From JAUVHV01 sp964523875 (GTDB taxonomy: Bacteria > Omnitrophota > Gorgyraeia > JABMRG01): a stretch of DNA of 8,513 nt. The first letter of the stretch is position 1. Every line of letters starts with the position of its first letter. Positions 1 to 5,284 of the stretch are shown in pieces. The stretch is from the NCBI GenBank assembly GCA_964523875.1, contig CAZGAS010000047.1:1-8513 (forward strand), read 5' to 3'. The notes beneath the pieces are model-generated. The model made no database searches. It was not told the DNA's origin and saw only the letters and a program-made list of their open reading frames with translations. The translations under genes and the position numbers were made by a program.

Positions 1-26
1 TTTGAATCTGCTACCAAAATATTATA

Positions 27-56
27 TTTACATATCTATAAGTAATAGTGTATAAT
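27..56 (+). promoter_or_regulatory. Sigma70-type promoter for the purF-like gene
   Basis: A perfect -10 box TATAAT lies at 51-56. TTTACA at 27-32 matches the -35 consensus at five of six positions, with an 18-base spacer. Transcription would start near 62-64, giving a leader of about 35-40 bases before the ribosome binding site. The surrounding 1-97 is A+T-rich and I see no other gene in it. This is a consensus match only, with no evidence on regulation. Confidence 0.6.
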
Positions 57-90
57 GTATTTCCTCAAGTAGCTAAAACCAAAAATCAAA

Positions 91-96
91 AGGAGG
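91..96 (+). promoter_or_regulatory. Ribosome binding site that decides the purF-like start
   Basis: A full AGGAGG stands just before two adjacent ATG codons at 98 and 101. It is one base from the first and four bases from the second, so the second ATG is the better spaced start. This matters because starting at 101 puts Ser directly after the initiator Met, the position where PurF enzymes carry catalytic Cys1. Confidence 0.7.
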
Positions 97-100
97 CATG

Positions 101-1549
101 ATGAGTGGTGTATTCGGGGTTGTTTCAAACAGCGATTGCGCGGAGACCTTATTCTACGGCACGGATTATCATTCGCATCTTGGCACTGAGTATGGAGGTA
201 TGGCGGTATTAGGCGATGAATTTATACGCCAGATACATAGCCTGGGCCAGAGTCAGTTTAAATCAAAATTTTATAATGACTATAAGCGCATGAAAGGCCA
301 AAAGGGTATAGGTGTCATTAGCGATTGTGACGAGCAACCGATATATCTAAATTCTAAGTTTGGCCCCTTTTGTATTGTCACAAGCGGATTTATTGAAAAT
401 ACCAGGGCGCTGACAGCAAGGCTTCTTAACGAGGGGGTATCTTTTAGCGAATTTACCAATAGGGCTGTGAACGCAACGGAGTTAGTTGCCAAGTTAATAA
501 ACCAAGGTGATAGTATAGCAGATGGCATAGAAAGGATGTTCGAGGTTATCGAAGGTTCATGCTCGTTACTGATCTTGCATAAAGACGGTATTTACGCGGC
601 AAGGGACCGTTTTGGTTATATGCCGCTTATTATAGGATCGCGCACTGATGGATGGGCAATCACTACAGAGACATCCGCTTTTGAGAATACTGATTTTAAA
701 ATAACACATTATTTTTCCCCCGGCGAGATAATTCTGGTAAATGAAAAAGGCACTTCTTCAATCACCCCTGGAGGAGACACAAACCAGATATGTGCCTTTT
801 TATGGATATATACAGGTTTTCCGGCTTCAAATTATGAAGGCATTAATACCGAGATAGTAAGAGAGCGTTGTGGCCGCTTTCTCGCGAAACGCGATAAAGA
901 TATAGAGGTTGATGTTGTCTCAGGTGTTCCGGATTCAGGTCTTGCGCATGGTTTAGGCTATGCTATGGAATCCGGTAAGCCTTTCAGGCGCCCACTTATT
1001 AAATATACTCCGGGTTATGGCAGGAGCTACACCCCGCCATCTCAGCAGATGAGAGATTTAGTAGCAAATATGAAGTTGGTGCCGGTAAGAGAGATAATCA
1101 ATGGTAATAGGATTGTGGTATGTGAAGATTCTATAGTGAGAGGCACGCAGCTTAAGAATTTTACAGTAAAGAAACTTTGGGATAGGGGCGCGAAAGAGAT
1201 ACATGTAAGGCCGGCGTGTCCCCCGCTCATGTTTCCATGTAAGTTTAGTCTTTCCACGCGCTCTATACAGGAGCTCGCTACGCGTAAAGCAATACGTGCT
1301 TTGGAAGGAACGGACATCGAGGATGTTTCAGAGTATTTAGATACCACGACAGAGAAATATAAGAATATGGTTGCCTGGATCGCTAAGGACCTTGAGGTTA
1401 CTACCCTAAGGTTCCAAACCGTGGATGATATGGTTAAGGCGATAGGCCTTCCAAGGGAGAAGCTCTGCATGTATTGTTGGACAGGAGAATGTTCAACAGG
1501 CAAAGGCTGCAAAACACCCCGCAAAGAAAAAGACGCGGTTATTGCCTAA
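101..1549 (+). CDS. PurF-like amidophosphoribosyltransferase paralogue with a degenerate glutaminase site
   Basis: PurF makes 5-phosphoribosylamine from PRPP and glutamine in the first step of purine synthesis. This 482-residue protein has the normal length and both domains: an N-terminal Ntn-type glutamine amidotransferase fold (about 1-225) and a C-terminal phosphoribosyltransferase. The PRPP loop EDSIVRGT (342-349), VPDSG (276-280) and GRSYTPPSQQMR (307-318) are clear. C231, C380, C456 and C459 align with the four Fe-S ligands of Bacillus-type PurF. The glutaminase residues are gone: Cys1 is Ser, the HRGQES-type motif is HLGTEY (26-31), the GHxRY arginine is Ser (74), HNG is TSG (94-96), and the later aspartate seems to be Ala (125). 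Inference: it cannot use glutamine normally and may take ammonia or have another role. A genuine purF may exist elsewhere in the genome, so I give no symbol. The upstream ATG at 98 is an alternative start. Confidence 0.85.
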   Translation: MSGVFGVVSNSDCAETLFYGTDYHSHLGTEYGGMAVLGDEFIRQIHSLGQSQFKSKFYNDYKRMKGQKGIGVISDCDEQPIYLNSKFGPFCIVTSGFIENTRALTARLLNEGVSFSEFTNRAVNATELVAKLINQGDSIADGIERMFEVIEGSCSLLILHKDGIYAARDRFGYMPLIIGSRTDGWAITTETSAFENTDFKITHYFSPGEIILVNEKGTSSITPGGDTNQICAFLWIYTGFPASNYEGINTEIVRERCGRFLAKRDKDIEVDVVSGVPDSGLAHGLGYAMESGKPFRRPLIKYTPGYGRSYTPPSQQMRDLVANMKLVPVREIINGNRIVVCEDSIVRGTQLKNFTVKKLWDRGAKEIHVRPACPPLMFPCKFSLSTRSIQELATRKAIRALEGTDIEDVSEYLDTTTEKYKNMVAWIAKDLEVTTLRFQTVDDMVKAIGLPREKLCMYCWTGECSTGKGCKTPRKEKDAVIA

Positions 1550-1585
1550 GATAGAGGGCTTATTTAAGATGAGAGGATAGTATCC

Positions 1586-2314
1586 ATGCAGGTAGTATTG
1601 TCTTTAATAATATGGTTTTTTGGTACAATTGTGACAATTGCCCTTTTTTTTGCCAGTTTATTTTTTACAATAGTACTATACCTCTTTGATAAGCAGAGAA
1701 GGGTTGTTCACGCGCAGTGCTTTTGGTGGGCCGATGCTATTATCGGCATCAATCCGTATTGGGATGTCACGGTAAGCGGACTAGAAAATATCGATAAGAA
1801 TAAGACATATGTTATCGTAGCAAACCACCAAAGTCTAGCGGACATAGTCGTCATGTATAAGACACGCGCACAATTTAAGTGGGTATCTAAAGAGGCTGTT
1901 TTTAGGGTACCCCTTATCGGTTGGTGCCTTTCCCTTGGTAAACATATAAAGCTTACCCGAGGTAAATTTGACAGCATCAAAAAGATTTACAGGCAAGCGG
2001 CTACCTGGCTTAAGGCGGATATGTCTGTTCTGTTTTTCCCGGAAGGCACACGCAGCAATACGGATGATATGAATAGTTTTCAAAATGGTGCGTTCAAGCT
2101 TGCTATAAAAGAGAAGAAGCCGATACTCCCTATATGTGTACAGGGAACAAGAAACGCTATACCTAAAGGAGGGTGGGTCTTTAAGAGAAGGGCCCTTGTT
2201 AAGGTAACAGTACTTACGGCGATAGAGACAAAAGATCTTGTGACAGGTGATTTCGCGAACTTACGAGATAAAACATATAAACAACTAAATGATATTTTCC
2301 CAGGCAAGGTTTAG
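1586..2314 (+). CDS. plsC: 1-acyl-sn-glycerol-3-phosphate acyltransferase (PlsC family)
   Basis: This 242-residue protein belongs to the LPLAT/PlsC family, which acylates lysophosphatidic acid to phosphatidic acid in phospholipid synthesis at the inner membrane. An N-terminal hydrophobic segment (about 5-34) is a membrane anchor. The catalytic HX4D motif is NHQSLAD, with His81 and Asp86. The substrate-binding block is FPEGTRS at 151-157. GKHIKLTRG (118-126) and LPICVQGT (181-188) fit the remaining two family motifs. Length is typical for PlsC. A GAGAGGA ribosome site at 1571-1577 sits 8 bases before the ATG. The gene follows the purF-like gene by 36 bases with no terminator seen, so the two are probably cotranscribed. 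The exact acyl donor and acceptor cannot be read from sequence, and other lysophospholipid acyltransferases share these motifs. Confidence 0.9.
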   Translation: MQVVLSLIIWFFGTIVTIALFFASLFFTIVLYLFDKQRRVVHAQCFWWADAIIGINPYWDVTVSGLENIDKNKTYVIVANHQSLADIVVMYKTRAQFKWVSKEAVFRVPLIGWCLSLGKHIKLTRGKFDSIKKIYRQAATWLKADMSVLFFPEGTRSNTDDMNSFQNGAFKLAIKEKKPILPICVQGTRNAIPKGGWVFKRRALVKVTVLTAIETKDLVTGDFANLRDKTYKQLNDIFPGKV

Positions 2315-2357
2315 AATATGGTCTCATTAAGAGTAAGAGAATATCCCTCGCTTAAAC

Positions 2358-2389
2358 AAGCCGAAATTCTCTTGTGATAATTTCGACTT
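2358..2389. repeat. Inverted repeat after plsC
   Basis: AAGCCGAAATT (2358-2368) faces AATTTCGACTT (2379-2389), pairing at 10 of 11 positions around a 10-base loop. The inner seven pairs are perfect. A second, mutually exclusive 5-base pairing exists between ACAAG (2356-2360) and CTTGT (2371-2375). No T-run follows on either strand, so it is not a standard intrinsic terminator. It could be an operator or an mRNA structure at the boundary between plsC and the J-domain gene. Confidence 0.5.
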
Positions 2390-2407
2390 AAGCTTCGGGA
2401 TTAATTC

Positions 2408-2448
2408 GCGTATATAACTTATGTCACTATGTTTTGTAAGTTATACGC
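2408..2448. repeat. Inverted repeat just upstream of the J-domain gene
   Basis: TATAACTTA (2413-2421) and TAAGTTATA (2437-2445) are perfect 9-base inverted copies around a 15-base spacer. GCG (2408-2410) and CGC (2446-2448) extend the stem to 12 pairs if TA at 2411-2412 bulges out. The repeat ends five bases before the ribosome binding site. Its place before a chaperone gene recalls the layout of heat-shock operators such as CIRCE, but the sequence is not CIRCE. Confidence 0.55.
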
Positions 2449-2453
2449 TCATT

Positions 2454-2459
2454 AAGGAG
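2454..2459 (+). promoter_or_regulatory. Ribosome binding site that decides the J-domain gene start
   Basis: AAGGAG stands 8 bases before ATG 2468 but only 2 bases before an in-frame TTG at 2462. The ATG is therefore the start, and the protein begins MATKDYY, which suits a J domain. Confidence 0.75.
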
Positions 2460-2467
2460 CATTGACT

Positions 2468-3154
2468 ATGGCTACAAAAGATTACTATAATACCCTAGGC
2501 GTCGCTGAAAAGGCGTCAACCGCTCAGATAAAGACCGCGTATCGCAAGCTTGCTTTAAAGTACCATCCTGACAGGGTTCCTGAAGCGGAGAAGGCTCAAG
2601 CCGCTGAGAAGTTTAAAGAGATAGCTGCCGCTTATTACACTTTAGGTGATGCCAAGCGGCGCAAGGAGTATGATGATTATAAAAATGGCGCTGATGTCTT
2701 TAGAAGCGGCCATGGTTCCGGGGATTTCGCGTCACAATCAGGGTTTGATTTTGATGATTTAATGAATTATTTTCACTCTGCCTCCGGCAAATCGCGTTCT
2801 TCCAGAAGCGGGGGTTCCAGCAGGTATTTCTCTTTTAATGACCTGTCTGATATATTTGAAGATGTCAACAGTACCTCAGGAGGTTCTTCTAATATGCATG
2901 GAGGCTATAACTTTGTTGGCGAGGAACCTTTGCATAAGCACGATACAGATATCCACGCGAACCTGACTATCCCCAGAAACGTCGCTCTAAACGGGGGAGA
3001 TGTAAAATTTAAATTAAAAGATAACCGTACCATTACCTTAAAGATAGCCAAAAATACAAAGAATGGCCAGAAGATGAGGCTAAAGGGCCTGGGCCAGAGA
3101 TGTCCATGTTGTGATCATAATGGAGATTTTATTGTTGCTATAACATTACAATAA
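2468..3154 (+). CDS. Short DnaJ-like co-chaperone with J domain and a single C-terminal beta domain
   Basis: J-domain proteins stimulate the ATPase of DnaK-type Hsp70 and hand it clients in the cytoplasm. Residues 4-72 are a J domain with the essential HPD at 33-35. A Gly/Ser/Phe/Asp-rich linker (about 75-150) follows. Residues 160-228 resemble one DnaJ/CbpA C-terminal substrate-binding domain, ending in the KGLGQ...GDFIVAI pattern. At 228 residues it is much shorter than DnaJ (about 370) or CbpA (about 300). It lacks the four-repeat CxxCxGxG zinc region, the second beta domain and the dimerisation segment. A CPCC cluster plus His217 (212-217) sits in the loop before the final strand. No grpE or dnaK is in the window. 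It is best called a DnaJ-domain protein and not DnaJ itself. The inverted repeat upstream may be regulatory. Confidence 0.88.
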   Translation: MATKDYYNTLGVAEKASTAQIKTAYRKLALKYHPDRVPEAEKAQAAEKFKEIAAAYYTLGDAKRRKEYDDYKNGADVFRSGHGSGDFASQSGFDFDDLMNYFHSASGKSRSSRSGGSSRYFSFNDLSDIFEDVNSTSGGSSNMHGGYNFVGEEPLHKHDTDIHANLTIPRNVALNGGDVKFKLKDNRTITLKIAKNTKNGQKMRLKGLGQRCPCCDHNGDFIVAITLQ

Positions 3155-3170
3155 GCAGGATAAATATAGC

Positions 3171-3221
3171 GGGGAATTAAGGGGAATTAAGGGGGAATTA
3201 AGGGGACACGATACTTAATTC
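3171..3221. repeat. Tandem and palindromic GGGGAATTAA intergenic repeat
   Basis: GGGGAATTAA occurs at 3171-3180, 3181-3190 and 3192-3201, followed by a GGGGACACGATACTTAATTC tail. GAATTAAG (3195-3202) and CTTAATTC (3214-3221) form a perfect 8-base inverted repeat around 11 bases. It lies in the 106-base gap between the J-domain gene and crcB, beginning 17 bases after the stop codon. It looks like a short dispersed palindromic element of the REP kind. No T-run follows the stem, so I do not call it a terminator. Confidence 0.6.
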
Positions 3222-3260
3222 ATTGCGAATAATTTAACAACAAAGAAGGTATAACGGATT

Positions 3261-3647
3261 ATGTTTAAGTTTCTAAGTATAGCTTTAGGCGGAGCAGCGG
3301 GAGCGCTCCTAAGATATGGGGTATCAGGCCTGATATCCAGATCTTTTAGCGGCGGCTTCCCATTGGGTACGTTGACAGTCAATCTTATAGGGTCGTTTCT
3401 AATAGGGCTTTTATGGGGCGTACTTGAGATAGTGACTATCTCTCAGAATGTAAGGTTATTTATATTCATAGGTTTACTAGGCTCTTTTACGACCTTTTCA
3501 ACATTCTCACTTGAAAATTTTAGTATGCTCAGGGATGGCGAGTATTGGCTGGTTCTTTGCAATGTCGCCTTAAGTGTGGTGCTGGGCGTAATGTTTGTCT
3601 TTATCGGGTTTTTTGTGTCGAGGTTTACTTTGGATATTTTAAGATAA
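3261..3647 (+). CDS. crcB: Fluoride ion channel/exporter CrcB (FluC)
   Basis: This 128-residue, four-helix inner-membrane protein is of the Fluc/CrcB family, which forms antiparallel dimers that let toxic fluoride leave the cell. Family signatures are all present: GGAAGALLRY (10-19), GTLTVNLIGSF (36-46) with the pore Asn41, and GSFTTFSTFSLE (74-85), which holds the two Phe-box residues Phe79 and Phe82 and the TM3 break that binds the central sodium. Length is normal for a single-gene homodimeric type. An AAGAAGG ribosome site lies 11 bases before the ATG. I looked for a crcB fluoride riboswitch in the 106-base leader and did not recognise one; that space is taken by the palindromic repeat. 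The DUF190 gene follows after 9 bases, and its ribosome site touches this stop codon. Confidence 0.95.
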   Translation: MFKFLSIALGGAAGALLRYGVSGLISRSFSGGFPLGTLTVNLIGSFLIGLLWGVLEIVTISQNVRLFIFIGLLGSFTTFSTFSLENFSMLRDGEYWLVLCNVALSVVLGVMFVFIGFFVSRFTLDILR

Positions 3648-3656
3648 AGGAGAGAT

Positions 3657-3998
3657 ATGAAACTACCGGAAGAAGGAATGCTCTTAAGGATATTTATTGG
3701 TGAGGCGGATAAGCACAATGGAAGGTCTTTGTATGAGGAGATTGTTGTAAAGGCAAGAGAATTAGGCCTTGCCGGAGCGACGGTAATTCGCGGCATGATG
3801 GGTTTCGGCGCGACAAGCAGGATACATTCAGCAAAGATATTAAGGCTATCAGAAGATTCACCTGTTATTGTTGAGCTGGTTGATACGTCGGAAAATTTAA
3901 ATAAGTTACTGCCATTCCTTGATGAGACAGTGACAGAAGGCCTTATAACACAGGAAAAGGTAAAGGTTATAAAATATAGGCATAGCGATAGCCGATAG
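3657..3998 (+). CDS. DUF190 family protein, CrcB-associated
   Basis: This 113-residue soluble protein matches the DUF190 family, small ferredoxin-like/PII-like proteins often encoded beside crcB. Recognisable blocks are LLRIFIGEADKHNGRSLYEEI (first strand and helix, given here as two touching parts: residues 9-18 and 19-29), the GLAGATVIRGMMGFG core (37-51), and the VIVELVD strand (70-76) before a C-terminal helix. No signal peptide or membrane segment is visible. AAGGAG at 3647-3652 overlaps the crcB stop and lies 4 bases before this ATG, so the pair is likely translationally coupled. By analogy with PII proteins it may sense a ligand or gate the channel, but that is inference. Its biochemical role is, as far as I know, undefined. 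Confidence 0.88.
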   Translation: MKLPEEGMLLRIFIGEADKHNGRSLYEEIVVKARELGLAGATVIRGMMGFGATSRIHSAKILRLSEDSPVIVELVDTSENLNKLLPFLDETVTEGLITQEKVKVIKYRHSDSR

Positions 3999-4012
3999 TT
4001 TAATTATACTAT

Positions 4013-5284
4013 ATGAATATTAAACAGGTTTCCATATTAATTGTATCCTGCTTTACCCTAAGCGCTCATTCTGGCCTTGCCCAGGATACGTTTACATGGC
4101 AGGAATGTATACGCCAGGCAAAGGATAATAACCCTGACTTGATATCAGCAATAGAGACTGTTAAACAGGTGACCTCTGATAAAGATATCAGCTTAAGTGC
4201 TATGGGCCCCCAGATAGATATTGACGCAAGCACAAAAAGGTCAAAGACAGGCGACGGCCCCAGATCTGATACTTACGCGTACAATTTAACCGGCCAACAG
4301 CTGCTCTTTGATGGATTTAAGACAGCAAGCGAAGTTACTAAGGCGCAAAAGGTCATTCTCGCGCAGCAATATAATTACGCTGTCACCTCTTCTAATGTCA
4401 GGTTAGATCTAAGGACTGCCTTTGTAGAGCTTATGAGGGCACAGGACCTGATAGGCATAACCAATAGCATTGCCCAACGCCGAAAACAGAACCAGGAGCT
4501 TGTGAAGCTAAGGTATGATAGCGGCAGAGAGAGCAAGGGCTCGCTTCTTGCCGCTGACGCGGATCTGGCACAGGCGGAATTTGAAGTCGCGCAGGCTAAG
4601 AGAAATATAATCTTGTCCCAGAGAAACCTCTCTACAGCAGTTGGTTTTTCTATGATGCACCTGTGGATAGCAGAGGGGAAGTTTTCATTGGATAAAGCCT
4701 ATAGTGACAAACCTGATATTGACCTGCTTGCCGAGGCCACGCCTTTTATAAGTGAGTTAATCTCCAAGAAAGAGGCAAGCCGCTATAATTTAAGTTCCAA
4801 GGAAGCTGATTTCTTTCCAAAGATTTATGCCAATGGTTCTCTAGGTAAGACATATGATACATGGCCGCCTAGGGATAAGAAGTGGTCAGCGGGTATGTCT
4901 GTCTCTTTGCCGATATTTGAGGGAGGCAGCCGTATAGCTGAAGTAACAAAGGCAAATTCACAGCTAAGCCAGGCTGAGGCAGATGAGCGAAGCGGACGTG
5001 ATAGCGTACTGGCAACACTAGAGCGTGCGTGGAAAGACCTTAAAGACGCGATAGCGAATGTCTCAGTGCAGAATAAATTTCTTATGGCAGATGAAGAACG
5101 GGCAAAGATAACCAGGGCCCAATACGCCATAGGCTTGGCAAGTTTTAATGACTGGATAATCATAGAAGATAATCTTGTAAAATCAAAGAAGGCTTATTTG
5201 AACGCTCAGTCGGATATGTTATATGCCGAGGCCTACTGGATACAGGCAATAGGGGGGACATTAGAATATGATCAGGAACAATAG
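4013..5284 (+). CDS. TolC-like outer-membrane efflux protein (OEP family)
   Basis: This 423-residue protein is the outer-membrane channel of a tripartite export system. Residues 1-23 are a Sec signal peptide with probable cleavage after SGLA, which supports the start. Two homologous OEP halves are visible, each pairing a beta segment with a long helical stretch: LTGQQLLFDGFKT (92-104) with the following helices, and FPKIYANGSLG (268-278) with VSLPIFEGGSR (297-307). The helices about 105-215 and 305-410 would form the periplasmic tunnel. Length is usual for the family and slightly less than E. coli TolC. The gene starts 14 bases after the DUF190 stop. I find no Shine-Dalgarno sequence before it, unlike most genes here. 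The adaptor gene starts inside its last codons. The substrate cannot be inferred. Confidence 0.9.
   Translation: MNIKQVSILIVSCFTLSAHSGLAQDTFTWQECIRQAKDNNPDLISAIETVKQVTSDKDISLSAMGPQIDIDASTKRSKTGDGPRSDTYAYNLTGQQLLFDGFKTASEVTKAQKVILAQQYNYAVTSSNVRLDLRTAFVELMRAQDLIGITNSIAQRRKQNQELVKLRYDSGRESKGSLLAADADLAQAEFEVAQAKRNIILSQRNLSTAVGFSMMHLWIAEGKFSLDKAYSDKPDIDLLAEATPFISELISKKEASRYNLSSKEADFFPKIYANGSLGKTYDTWPPRDKKWSAGMSVSLPIFEGGSRIAEVTKANSQLSQAEADERSGRDSVLATLERAWKDLKDAIANVSVQNKFLMADEERAKITRAQYAIGLASFNDWIIIEDNLVKSKKAYLNAQSDMLYAEAYWIQAIGGTLEYDQEQ

Noticed and set aside
98..100. First ATG as the start of the purF-like gene
   Set aside because: It is only one base from AGGAGG. The next ATG at 101 is better spaced and gives the family-like N-terminus.
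1042..1524. A 160-residue open frame on the - strand
   Set aside because: It lies wholly antisense to the strongly supported phosphoribosyltransferase domain, has no ribosome site I could identify, and shows no recognisable motif.
2388..2416. Promoter TTAAGC-17-TATATA for the J-domain gene
   Set aside because: Only three of six and four of six consensus matches, which is too weak in A+T-rich DNA.
2413..2445. CIRCE/HrcA operator before the J-domain gene
   Set aside because: CIRCE has TTAGCACTC-N9-GAGTGCTAA. Here the arms are TATAACTTA/TAAGTTATA with a 15-base spacer.
3195..3221. Intrinsic terminator after the J-domain gene
   Set aside because: The stem is A+T-rich and not followed by a run of T on either strand.
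3155..3260. Fluoride (crcB) riboswitch upstream of the channel gene
   Set aside because: The expected conserved pseudoknot sequence blocks are not visible. The space is occupied by the GGGGAATTAA repeat and an A+T-rich stretch.
4005..4010. TATACT as a -10 box for the outer-membrane factor gene
   Set aside because: It ends two bases before the start codon and has no -35 match at the right distance.
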